IMG/VR virus record: IMGVR_UViG_3300024346_007022
Coordinates: 1 to 23,992 of that record
From: a virus
Direction: 5' to 3' (one strand)
DNA: 23,992 nucleotides
In this document: piece by piece, positions 6,163 through 11,065 of the stretch
Position numbering within the stretch: the first letter of the stretch is position 1
Layout: every line of letters begins with the position of its first letter
Made by a program: the position numbers and the translations under genes
The notes under the pieces: model-generated
What the model saw: only the letters and a program-made list of their open reading frames with translations
What the model was told of the DNA's origin: nothing
Databases searched by the model: none

Positions 6163-6176
6163 CTTTGTGATATGAT
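6148..6176 (+). promoter_or_regulatory. Leaderless-type promoter containing a DnaA box
   Basis: TTGACA (6148-6153), 17 bases, TATGAT (6171-6176), six bases, ATG 6183. The fourth DnaA box fills the first nine bases of the spacer, so DnaA and RNA polymerase would compete here. Confidence 0.75.
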
Positions 6177-6182
6177 GGATAT

Positions 6183-6323
6183 ATGAAACTAAACTATGGC
6201 ACTATGACCTCCAATTACTCTATTGGGGTATATCTGCATAACTGGGGTTATCCGATCAAACACCAATGGGAAATTGGTTTGTATCTTTTTAAGTGGTATG
6301 TGGGAATAGACTTCTTCAAATGA
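6183..6323 (+). CDS. Small aromatic hypothetical protein
   Basis: 46 residues, first gene of a three-gene chain downstream of the DnaA boxes. Leaderless start at ATG 6183. The sequence is rich in Tyr and Trp (YLHNWGYPIKHQWEIGLYLF, WYVGIDFF) without an obvious membrane helix. Its stop overlaps the next start by ATGA. Not recognised. Confidence 0.6.
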   Translation: MKLNYGTMTSNYSIGVYLHNWGYPIKHQWEIGLYLFKWYVGIDFFK

Positions 6324-6451
6324 CATGTACAAAATATGGATGCAACTATGAACTAGACCTTGATGGTCAAGTAACCTGTACTGTATGTGGGGCTATGGAT
6401 GATGACAAGCAGCCTGTGGATATCTTTGAGTTCCAGGTGGATTTCGAATGA
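6320..6451 (+). CDS. Zinc-ribbon mini-protein
   Basis: 43 residues starting at the ATGA overlap with the previous gene. Cys at residues 3 and 8, then CTVC at about 20-23, followed by an acidic tail (MDDDKQPVDIFEFQVDFE). This is the shape of a one-knuckle zinc ribbon. It overlaps the next gene by ATGA. Role unknown. Confidence 0.6.
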   Translation: MTCTKYGCNYELDLDGQVTCTVCGAMDDDKQPVDIFEFQVDFE

Positions 6452-6534
6452 AACCTTTTCTTATCATACTTTTAGGACTATTCATCTTTCTAAACTATAT
6501 GGCCTATCTACAACAAATCCGTATGACTGGATGA
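6448..6534 (+). CDS. Single-pass membrane mini-protein
   Basis: 28 residues, start overlapping the previous stop. After MKPF comes a hydrophobic run (LIILLGLFIFLNYMAYL) long enough to cross the membrane, then a short polar end. Could be a small membrane-acting phage peptide; nothing identifies its target. Its stop lies just before the -35 region of the next promoter. Confidence 0.5.
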   Translation: MKPFLIILLGLFIFLNYMAYLQQIRMTG

Positions 6535-6563
6535 TGACATGACAAACCCTAATGTGATACAAT
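6534..6563 (+). promoter_or_regulatory. Leaderless-type promoter for the 6570 gene
   Basis: ATGACA (6534-6539), 18 bases, TACAAT (6558-6563), six bases, ATG 6570. Confidence 0.6.
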
Positions 6564-6569
6564 AGTCCA

Positions 6570-6851
6570 ATGAGTGATCTAATAACTGGAGATTGGGAAG
6601 CGTTCAAATCTTCATGCCAAGTTGTATTTGAAAACCCTAATCCTAATTGTGGTTATGTCGGACCAGTAGGTTTGTGTGGCATATGTTCTGCTTTAGTTCT
6701 TATGAGTGATACTACACTTGGCTCACATTGGAATTGGCACTATACACACTACGCAAACCACTCAATTTTTGCACCACATTGCCACTCTCCTGTAACTGGA
6801 CTAGTAGTAGGATTACCAGATGGTCCTGGTTGGGATAAGGCATTCGGATAA
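6570..6851 (+). CDS. Cys/His-rich hypothetical protein
   Basis: 93 residues with a leaderless start. Cys occurs at positions 16, 27, 36 and 39 (the last two as CGIC), followed by an unusual His cluster: HWNWHYTHYANH at about 53-64 and HCHSP at about 70-74. The Cys and His pattern suggests a bound metal such as zinc. It ends 2 bases before the next ATG. I do not recognise the family. Confidence 0.65.
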   Translation: MSDLITGDWEAFKSSCQVVFENPNPNCGYVGPVGLCGICSALVLMSDTTLGSHWNWHYTHYANHSIFAPHCHSPVTGLVVGLPDGPGWDKAFG

Positions 6852-6853
6852 AA

Positions 6854-7003
6854 ATGGATAAATTTCAGTCCTCTTGGAGCCTATATGCCAATAAGATTGA
6901 TTCTTATAAGGTAGCCTGTAGCCAATGTAATCAACTATATGTAAAGGCTAATGATGAGCCCTTTATATGTCTTACTTGTACTACTAATAAACGATTACGA
7001 TAG
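6854..7003 (+). CDS. Zinc-ribbon mini-protein
   Basis: 49 residues; ATG 6854 follows the previous stop by two bases. CSQC (about residues 22-25) and CLTC (about 39-42) form a classic zinc ribbon. Its end overlaps the opposite-strand GIY-YIG gene by 9 bases, and the overlap carries one ATTACGA motif (6994-7000). Not recognised beyond the zinc ribbon. Confidence 0.65.
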   Translation: MDKFQSSWSLYANKIDSYKVACSQCNQLYVKANDEPFICLTCTTNKRLR

Positions 7004-7309
7004 GTCCTTTATAGCCTTATTGACCATACGGATCAAACCTCGTCTAGTCACTTTAGACGCATCAAATGTCTCCGTATAACCCCCTTGTGGCATATCTTCC
7101 TTACTGAGGTAATGGCCATATCTCTTAGTAAGGGTTTGTACTACTAGGGATTCTATGTATCTTGCTTGATCCCGTTCGGAAAATGCCCAATACTTGATCA
7201 ATATCCAACCCTTGGTCCTATGGCTTGCAAACCTTCTACCAGACACATCTGATATACCCACCTTGATGGCCTTGTGTATAGGGCTGTAGAGTATGTAGAG
7301 TAGGGTCAT
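6995..7309 (-). CDS. GIY-YIG / T5orf172-like nuclease domain protein
   Basis: 104 residues. The start at 7309 lies six bases after a TATAAT box (leaderless). Motifs fit the T5orf172/Mug113 branch of the GIY-YIG superfamily: YILYSP near the start (residues 5-10), KVGIS (16-20), R at about 25-26, a helix with Glu (YIESLVVQTL, about 51-60), and GYTETF near residues 77-82. Such proteins are stand-alone nuclease-like domains in phages, sometimes mobile or involved in DNA processing. The short length matches single-domain members. It converges on the 6854 gene. Confidence 0.75.
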   Translation of the reverse strand: MTLLYILYSPIHKAIKVGISDVSGRRFASHRTKGWILIKYWAFSERDQARYIESLVVQTLTKRYGHYLSKEDMPQGGYTETFDASKVTRRGLIRMVNKAIKDLS

Positions 7310-7315
7310 GTCTTT

Positions 7316-7343
7316 ATTATACCCTGCCGAAATAGTGTATAAT
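7316..7343. promoter_or_regulatory. Divergent pair of leaderless-type -10 boxes
   Basis: Minus-strand TATAAT at 7316-7321 serves the 7309 gene (six-base gap); plus-strand TATAAT at 7338-7343 serves the 7350 gene (six-base gap). Each -10 falls in or near the other's -35 zone, so the two promoters probably exclude each other. Neither has a good -35. Confidence 0.65.
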
Positions 7344-7349
7344 AGTTAT

Positions 7350-7436
7350 ATGAATACAGAAAAAGCCGAAAAGGCCGTTAAATACTTACTTATCTTAGTT
7401 GTTGCCGTTGTTCTTATTACAGCAATTCTTGCTTGA
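7350..7436 (+). CDS. Single-pass membrane mini-protein
   Basis: 28 residues with a leaderless start at ATG 7350. A Lys/Glu-rich N-terminus (MNTEKAEKAVK) is followed by a hydrophobic helix (LLILVVAVVLITAILA) up to the end. The stop codon overlaps the -35 box of the next promoter. Similar in design to the 6448 mini-protein but without sequence similarity. Confidence 0.6.
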   Translation: MNTEKAEKAVKYLLILVVAVVLITAILA

Positions 7437-7461
7437 CATATCCTGCTAAATATGAGATACT
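7433..7461 (+). promoter_or_regulatory. Leaderless-type promoter for the 7468 chain
   Basis: TTGACA (7433-7438), 17 bases, GATACT (7456-7461), six bases, ATG 7468. The -35 includes the previous stop codon. Confidence 0.75.
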
Positions 7462-7467
7462 TAAGGT

Positions 7468-7611
7468 ATGACCAATCCAGAAATATCTGATTTACTCAAC
7501 AAAGAATCATATAGGGTTTGGGACACTGCCAAGGTGATCAAGAACCAAGACTACCATGATGGTTTGGTTAAAGGTTTAAAGATGGCTGCTCAGTATGTGG
7601 CTAAACTATGA
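7468..7611 (+). CDS. Small basic helical protein
   Basis: 47 residues, first of a long chain running to 8685. The sequence MTNPEISDLLNKESYRVWDT continues into a basic helix (KVIKNQDYHDGLVKGLKMAAQYVAKL). It overlaps the next start by ATGA. Not recognised. Confidence 0.6.
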   Translation: MTNPEISDLLNKESYRVWDTAKVIKNQDYHDGLVKGLKMAAQYVAKL

Positions 7612-7814
7612 TCAATATGGAAATACCAGATCCATTTCAAACCTTTGTAACCAACAAGTATGCCAACGCTAAGGGTGCTGTGTATGATTTCTTTGCTAGA
7701 GAATGGCATATGAAGTGTGGATGCTGTAAGGAAGATTTGTTTGCTCCATCCCGCAAAATATTAACAAAAATTAGGTTGTTCCACACCCGTAATGAATGCT
7801 TAGGAGGATACTGA
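7608..7814 (+). CDS. Cys-containing hypothetical protein
   Basis: 68 residues, coupled by ATGA to the gene before and by TGATG to the gene after. It contains CGCC (about residues 37-40) and a later single Cys (63), with basic residues around them (APSRKILTKIRLFHTRNEC). Possibly a zinc-binding fold. Not recognised. Confidence 0.6.
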   Translation: MINMEIPDPFQTFVTNKYANAKGAVYDFFAREWHMKCGCCKEDLFAPSRKILTKIRLFHTRNECLGGY

Positions 7815-8044
7815 TGAAGAAGATAGAAAAGACCAACATCCTGCCATTACGATGGATAGGAAACTTTCTTGGAGAGTATGCTGGAAATCATATCCTTAAG
7901 GCTGTTTACTTAGATGAAGATGGCGACCTAGGATTTCGCTATAGATATCATGCTTTTATGTGGAAATATCTTAACAAACCATACTCATGGTGGGGAACAT
8001 ATTACGAATTTGATTTAAAAAGCCTCAAGAAAGATAAAAAGTGA
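7814..8044 (+). CDS. Small aromatic hypothetical protein
   Basis: 76 residues. The frame opens at 7796, but ATG 7814 is chosen because it follows AGGAGG and overlaps the previous stop as TGATG. The protein is rich in Trp and Tyr (WKYLNKPYSWWGTYYEF) and has a DEDGDLGFRYRYHAF segment suggesting beta strands. Two ATTACGA motifs lie within it in different frames. Not recognised. Confidence 0.65.
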   Translation: MKKIEKTNILPLRWIGNFLGEYAGNHILKAVYLDEDGDLGFRYRYHAFMWKYLNKPYSWWGTYYEFDLKSLKKDKK

Positions 8045-8397
8045 ACAAAGAAGAGCGCAACAGGATTCAGCGTTTATGGTATGAGCGCAACAAAGAGATG
8101 AGACTGCTTCAGATTAAGGCCAGAGTTTCAAAAAATAGGCAATATGTTATTGACTACAAGACTGAGCATTCTACCTGTACTGACTGTGGTATAGATTATC
8201 CTTGGTACTCCCTTGATTTTGATCATCTCCCTGAATTTAAAAAGTCCTTTCCTTTATCCGTTGCTGGCTCAAAAGGAAGAAGCATTGATAGCATAAACAA
8301 AGAGATAGCCAAATGTGAAATAGTCTGTGCTAACTGTCACAGACACAGAACTGCTACTAGAAAGGCTAAGTCAAGAAATGAACTGTCCAGTATGTAA
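8041..8397 (+). CDS. HNH endonuclease-like protein
   Basis: 118 residues. Translation probably starts at GTG 8041, overlapping the previous stop as GTGA. A basic N-terminal helix is followed by the zinc and catalytic elements of a phage-type HNH domain: CTDC (46-49), DFDH (59-62), and CANCHR (96-101) preceded by KCEIV. Free-standing HNH genes of this kind act as homing endonucleases or as packaging/restriction cofactors; which applies here is not visible. A second protein of the same type is at 15631-15903. Confidence 0.8.
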   Translation: MNKEERNRIQRLWYERNKEMRLLQIKARVSKNRQYVIDYKTEHSTCTDCGIDYPWYSLDFDHLPEFKKSFPLSVAGSKGRSIDSINKEIAKCEIVCANCHRHRTATRKAKSRNELSSM

Positions 8398-8485
8398 CTT
8401 ATCTAAGGATTCAGAATGGTTTTGGGATGCTCATCAAACGATGAGTGATGGTAAGGTGTGGTGCGTAAATGCCAAGAGAACCTAA
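8378..8485 (+). CDS. Cys-pair mini-protein
   Basis: 35 residues, beginning MNCPVC and containing one more Cys near residue 30. It starts inside the end of the HNH gene (20-base overlap) and overlaps the next gene by 17 bases. Its position in the chain and the CPVC pair support it as real, but evidence is thin. Confidence 0.5.
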   Translation: MNCPVCNLSKDSEWFWDAHQTMSDGKVWCVNAKRT

Positions 8486-8588
8486 GATTACGAAGATGGA
8501 TTGGCGTTCACTGGGCTATTGGCCTGTCTGGAAAGATGGAAAGAAAGTATGGGTTCCTAAAGACAAGGTAAAAGATTCAAATGGCTAG
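8469..8588 (+). CDS. Small basic Trp-rich protein
   Basis: 39 residues: MPREPKITKMDWRSLGYWPV followed by WKDGKKVWVPKDKVKDSNG. Basic, with four Trp, and overlapping both neighbours. One ATTACGA motif (8487-8493) lies within it. Short Trp/Lys-rich proteins of this style are common in phages; no function is known. Confidence 0.5.
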   Translation: MPREPKITKMDWRSLGYWPVWKDGKKVWVPKDKVKDSNG

Positions 8589-8685
8589 AACCATTGTGTG
8601 CCCTATATGTAAAAAAGAATGGGACTTTAGAGTAGGCTTTGCTCACGAGAGTTTATATAAGCATATGAAGGCAGATCACCGATAG
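8581..8685 (+). CDS. C2H2-type zinc-finger mini-protein
   Basis: 34 residues. CPIC at 7-10 is followed by Phe/Leu hydrophobic positions and HMKADH at 28-33, giving a single C2H2-like zinc finger. ATG 8581 overlaps the previous gene by 8 bases. It is the last gene of the 7468 chain and is followed by hairpins. A single finger could bind nucleic acid or protein; the partner is unknown. Confidence 0.6.
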   Translation: MARTIVCPICKKEWDFRVGFAHESLYKHMKADHR

Positions 8686-8726
8686 TGCCCGTTTAGGGCA
8701 TAGAGTGGTTTAAGAACCTCTATTTT
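8686..8726 (+). terminator. Terminator after the 7468-8685 chain
   Basis: A small hairpin TGCCC/GGGCA (8686-8700) is followed by a second stem, TAGAG-tg-GTT with AACCTCTA (8701-8721), ending in TTTT. It separates the chain from the opposite-strand gene that ends at 8748. Confidence 0.55.
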
Positions 8727-8747
8727 GCGCCGAACTTTAAAATCGTA

Positions 8748-8984
8748 TTAAGCAATTTCGCCCGAACCTGTAATCGATCCATCACCGTCTATACCTTTAG
8801 GCATATTGTATATGCTCCATGACCCTGTGTCTCCTGGTGGATACCCTGGGTTGTTTGGATTACCGCTTCTAATATAATATGCTCCTGCTATACCGTAGGG
8901 GTTGCCATCAGCAAGAATAATATCTCCTATAGCGTAATCTGCGCCGTTGTTGTATGCGCCTTGAAAATTTGGTGGGATTGCCAT
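8748..8984 (-). CDS. Small tail-fibre/carbohydrate-binding-like protein
   Basis: 78 residues. The start at 8984 lies six bases after a TATAAT box. The sequence has the pattern of CBM5/12-like or phage fibre modules: GAYNNGADYAIGDIILADG, a YYIRSGNPNNPGYPPG segment, then GSWSIY, followed by a Gly-rich DGDGSITGSGEIA end. Normally such modules are parts of larger tail or fibre proteins, so a stand-alone copy among small genes is odd. It may be an adhesion accessory or a relic of a fibre gene. The fold assignment is by pattern only. Confidence 0.6.
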   Translation of the reverse strand: MAIPPNFQGAYNNGADYAIGDIILADGNPYGIAGAYYIRSGNPNNPGYPPGDTGSWSIYNMPKGIDGDGSITGSGEIA

Positions 8985-8990
8985 GAGATA

Positions 8991-9034
8991 ATTATATCAT
9001 CTGTTTTGACATACCTTTTCAAATAGGGTATACT
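8991..9034. promoter_or_regulatory. Divergent leaderless-type promoters
   Basis: Minus: TATAAT at 8991-8996, six bases before the start at 8984, with no clear -35. Plus: TTGACA (9006-9011), 17 bases, TATACT (9029-9034), six bases, ATG 9041. Confidence 0.75.
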
Positions 9035-9040
9035 TAATAT

Positions 9041-9214
9041 ATGAGTATTGACGAAATGACATTAAGAGAAGAAATTGCAAGGGCTATTGAGTCAATTAAT
9101 ATTGAAGAATCTGTAACTAATGCTCTGGGTATGCGTATTCTTGCTGCCCAGATCGCACGGGGAGAAGATAACTATATGACAAACATATTTGAACAACAGG
9201 CTAATTTTGAGTGA
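9041..9214 (+). CDS. Small acidic helical protein
   Basis: 57 residues with a strong leaderless promoter. Acidic and helical (MTLREEIARAIESINIEESV, then MRILAAQIARGEDNYMTNIF). The promoter is close to consensus, so the protein may be abundant. Not recognised. Confidence 0.65.
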   Translation: MSIDEMTLREEIARAIESINIEESVTNALGMRILAAQIARGEDNYMTNIFEQQANFE

Positions 9215-9219
9215 TATGG

Positions 9220-9225
9220 TATGAT
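9220..9225 (+). promoter_or_regulatory. -10 box for the 9232 gene
   Basis: TATGAT six bases before ATG 9232; no good -35 is visible, so transcription may also come from upstream. Confidence 0.45.
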
Positions 9226-9231
9226 TAATAC

Positions 9232-9354
9232 ATGAAGTCTATATATAAGTGTGAAGAGTGTTTAACAGTAATTACAATAGAGACAGATGTACATGCTATG
9301 CCTGAGTCTATTATATGCCCTTGTGAAAAAGTAATGCCTTCTATTGGGGCCTAG
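9232..9354 (+). CDS. Zinc-ribbon mini-protein
   Basis: 40 residues: CEEC at 7-10 and CPC at about 28-30, in a short sequence beginning MKSIYK. Looks like a minimal zinc ribbon. The start lies six bases after TATGAT. Upstream of the ferredoxin gene with a 38-base gap. Function unknown. Confidence 0.6.
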   Translation: MKSIYKCEECLTVITIETDVHAMPESIICPCEKVMPSIGA

Positions 9355-9392
9355 TCATATTTTGATTTTAGTATTTATGAGGAATTCAATAA

Positions 9393-9632
9393 ATGACTTA
9401 TGTTATTACTGAAAACTGTATAGACAATATGGATAAGTCCTGCATGGATGAGTGTCCAGTTGACTGCATAAAGGTTGGCAAAAACATGCTTTTTATCGAC
9501 CCCAATGATTGTGTTGATTGCGGGGCGTGTTTACCTGTCTGCCCAGTAGATGCCATATACTATGAAGACGACTTACCAGATAACCTATTGCACTATAAAG
9601 AAATAAATAAAAAATTTTTTAATAAAGACTAA
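9393..9632 (+). CDS. fdxA: FdxA-type 7Fe ferredoxin
   Basis: 79 residues, a small electron carrier with one [3Fe-4S] and one [4Fe-4S] cluster. The eight Cys lie at 9, 17, 21, 25, 40, 43, 46 and 50. By alignment with the 7Fe family, C9, C17 and C50 hold the 3Fe cluster; C21, C40, C43 and C46 hold the 4Fe cluster; C25 matches the free Cys. The CVDCGACLPVCPVDAI block and MTYVI start match actinobacterial FdxA, which serves cytochrome P450s and other oxidoreductases. The protein is shorter than the host type, lacking the usual C-terminal tail. GAGGA lies upstream. The stop region overlaps the converging methyltransferase gene by 4 bases. Confidence 0.9.
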   Translation: MTYVITENCIDNMDKSCMDECPVDCIKVGKNMLFIDPNDCVDCGACLPVCPVDAIYYEDDLPDNLLHYKEINKKFFNKD

Positions 9633-10279
9633 ACTATCTTAATGTTATCTACATCTGGTGGAAGACCCCAGTTAATTATCTGGTAAAACTTTGACATTTC
9701 TGAAGGTGTGTAGTGATACTCTTTTGGAACATCAACAACATTTGGATCAACCCACCAATCTTCAAATTCTCCACCGCCTTTAATTTTTGCATTTTCAACA
9801 ACTAACTTATATCCAAAACTTTGTAATATTTCAATCTGTTCATTCTTTACCTTTTCAGAGTCATTTCCATTCTCTTTTCCTCTAAATATGTCATGTTCAA
9901 ATGTTATAACTGAAAATCTATATTCTTTTAATGGTAAAGCCTTTAAAATATTTAACGTAACCTCTGATGGGTCTGTGTCTAATTGTAAATAATCCACTTG
10001 CTTGGGCACATTATGTGCTAAAAACAACTCGCTATAATTAAATCCTGTTTGTGCGTCTCCAAGCAAACAAAGCGACTTTCTATTCTGATTGTATTCTTCT
10101 ACATATTCTGGCTGAACATCAAAACTAAGTCCACTCCAATTAAACTCAGATTCAAGCAAGAATGTGTTGCTGCAGGCTTTTGAATGGTATGCACCAAACT
10201 CTAAAAAGTATCCATTTCTTTTGTTATTTAGCATATCTAATACAAAAAGGTCCTGACCAGCCTGACTATAATAGTTCAT
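9629..10279 (-). CDS. FkbM-like SAM-dependent methyltransferase
   Basis: 216 residues. The frame extends to a GTG at 10294, but ATG 10279 lies exactly six bases after TATACT. The N-terminus has the FkbM-family SQAGQDLFVLDML element (residues 5-17), followed by the SAM-binding GYFLEFGAYHSKACSNT segment, WSGLSFDVQPEY, and a VDYLQLDTDPSE acidic loop. FkbM-type enzymes O-methylate sugars in glycans and antibiotics. It stands near two glycosyltransferases, so sugar methylation is likely. Length is typical. No membrane segment. Confidence 0.85.
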   Translation of the reverse strand: MNYYSQAGQDLFVLDMLNNKRNGYFLEFGAYHSKACSNTFLLESEFNWSGLSFDVQPEYVEEYNQNRKSLCLLGDAQTGFNYSELFLAHNVPKQVDYLQLDTDPSEVTLNILKALPLKEYRFSVITFEHDIFRGKENGNDSEKVKNEQIEILQSFGYKLVVENAKIKGGGEFEDWWVDPNVVDVPKEYHYTPSEMSKFYQIINWGLPPDVDNIKIV

Positions 10280-10285
10280 ATAATC

Positions 10286-10309
10286 AGTATACACCTACTA
10301 TGGTATAAT
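10286..10309. promoter_or_regulatory. Divergent pair of leaderless-type -10 boxes
   Basis: Minus TATACT at 10286-10291 (six bases before the start at 10279) and plus TATAAT at 10304-10309 (six bases before ATG 10316). The -10 boxes are 12 bases apart, so each lies in the other's -35 zone. Confidence 0.65.
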
Positions 10310-10315
10310 TATTTT

Positions 10316-10438
10316 ATGATTACCCGCAAAACAGAAAAATGTTATTACTGTGATAACGAAGCACTATACAACGATATGGTTGATTATTCTGTTGTTGGAG
10401 TATGCAAGAAACACCTAAAGAATTATCACTCTGGGTGA
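10316..10438 (+). CDS. Zinc-binding mini-protein
   Basis: 40 residues, leaderless start. CYYC at 9-12 and CKKHLKNYH near the C-terminus (about 29-37) give a Cys2-Cys/His pattern that resembles the CxxC/CxxH design of the 22870 protein. Basic overall. Role unknown. Confidence 0.6.
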   Translation: MITRKTEKCYYCDNEALYNDMVDYSVVGVCKKHLKNYHSG

Positions 10439-10444
10439 TGCTGT

Positions 10445-10600
10445 ATGGATGAGCACAAAGTAAAGGCTATGTTTGCATTAGCAAACAAATTAGACAAATT
10501 AGATAATGTTTTAAGGCTAAAGTGTGAAATCTGTGGTCCAGTATTGCGTGGGGATGATCCAAAAAAATACCCACAATGCAAAAGACATGGTATAAAATAG
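10445..10600 (+). CDS. Cys/His mini-protein with N-terminal helix
   Basis: 51 residues. ATG 10445 begins a helical segment (VKAMFALANKLDKLDNVLRL), followed by CEIC (about 28-31), then C and H at CKRH (about 45-48). One metal site is likely. No clear ribosome site; GTGATG just upstream may allow reinitiation after the previous gene. Confidence 0.55.
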   Translation: MDEHKVKAMFALANKLDKLDNVLRLKCEICGPVLRGDDPKKYPQCKRHGIK

Positions 10601-10604
10601 TTCT

Positions 10605-10706
10605 GTGATCAAGGCTGTAAGAGAAAATAAAGTTGTAGAAAGAAAAGAAACATTAGAAGGCCTAGAGAGGTCTTTTACTTGGAATGGCAAGGGTATTTAT
10701 TTGTAA
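10605..10706 (+). CDS. Possible mini-gene with GTG start
   Basis: 33 residues from GTG 10605: basic/acidic helix (AVRENKVVERKETLEGLERS) then FTWNGKGIYL. TAAAAT lies six bases before the GTG, mirroring the leaderless pattern, but the -35 is weak. Codon content looks normal. Low certainty. Confidence 0.4.
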   Translation: MIKAVRENKVVERKETLEGLERSFTWNGKGIYL

Positions 10707-10725
10707 ATGAATATCAGGACATAAC

Positions 10726-10754
10726 TTGACTCCTAGTTCTCTAGTTGCTATACT
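10726..10754 (+). promoter_or_regulatory. Promoter of the tRNA array
   Basis: TTGACT (10726-10731), 17 bases, TATACT (10749-10754). The predicted start near 10761 is only about two bases before the 5' end of tRNA-Met at 10763. Confidence 0.75.
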
Positions 10755-10762
10755 CATAGTAT

Positions 10763-10836
10763 GCACCAGTAGCCAAGTTGGTTAAGGCACCGAACTCATA
10801 ATTCGGCTATCGTAGGTTCAAGTCCTACCTGGTGTA
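10763..10836 (+). tRNA. trnM: tRNA with CAU anticodon (Met or Ile2)
   Basis: 74 bases: acceptor GCACCAG/CTGGTGT (terminal G-U), anticodon stem CCGAA/TTCGG, anticodon CAT at 10797-10799, T stem GTAGG/CCTAC. It has a pairing first base pair, unlike initiator tRNA, so elongator Met or lysidine-type Ile. CCA not encoded. Confidence 0.92.
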
Positions 10837-10840
10837 CTGA

Positions 10841-10913
10841 TGGGGATTAACTCAGATGGTAGAGTGCCGAACTGTTAATTCGGATGTCGCAGGATCGATG
10901 CCTGCATCCCCAG
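10841..10913 (+). tRNA. trnN: tRNA-Asn (GUU)
   Basis: 73 bases: acceptor TGGGGAT/ATCCCCA, anticodon GTT at 10874-10876, T stem GCAGG/CCTGC. The T loop reads ATCGATG, so position 54 is A instead of the nearly universal T. Confidence 0.92.
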
Positions 10914-10917
10914 CAAA

Positions 10918-10988
10918 GCGAGTGTTGCATAATGGTAGTGCACCATCCTTCCAAGTTGGTTGTGCCAGTTCGATTCTGGTCACTCGCT
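10918..10988 (+). tRNA. trnG: tRNA-Gly (UCC)
   Basis: 71 bases: acceptor GCGAGTG/CACTCGC, anticodon TCC at 10950-10952, T loop TTCGATT. The anticodon stem CCATC/GTTGG has one T-T mismatch. Confidence 0.9.
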
Positions 10989-10992
10989 CCAA

Positions 10993-11065
10993 GTCTCCAT
11001 GGTCTAGTGGCCTAGGACTCCACCCTTTCACGGTGGCAACACGGGTTCGAATCCCGTTGGAGATA
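10993..11065 (+). tRNA. trnE: tRNA-Glu (UUC)
   Basis: 73 bases: acceptor GTCTCCA/TGGAGAT (terminal G-U), anticodon stem CCACC/GGTGG, anticodon TTC at 11027-11029, T loop TTCGAAT. Last of the array; CCA not encoded. Confidence 0.93.

Larger units (their letters stand above)
5697..6182. other. Gene-free, repeat-rich region: putative replication origin
   Basis: This 486-base stretch carries no supported gene. In order it holds a CAAACC/GGTTTG pair, an AAAGTTTT/AAAACTTT palindromic patch, a terminator, a consensus promoter without a gene, three 13-base direct repeats, a 42-base G-free tract (5972-6013), an AT-rich patch (6015-6030), two DnaA boxes, an inverted repeat and two more DnaA boxes. Repeats, an AT-rich element and DnaA boxes together are typical of origins that recruit host DnaA. 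A complex regulatory region is the alternative. No initiator gene is recognised in the window. Confidence 0.6.
5353..8493 (+). repeat. Nine same-strand copies of ATTACGA
   Basis: Copies begin at 5353, 5396, 5754, 5947, 6066, 6994, 7846, 8001 and 8487, all on the plus strand; six continue with A and three with T. Five are intergenic; four lie in coding sequence and use all three reading frames, so amino-acid constraint cannot explain them. I found only one other copy in the window, in the opposite orientation at 12281-12287. Confidence 0.75.
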
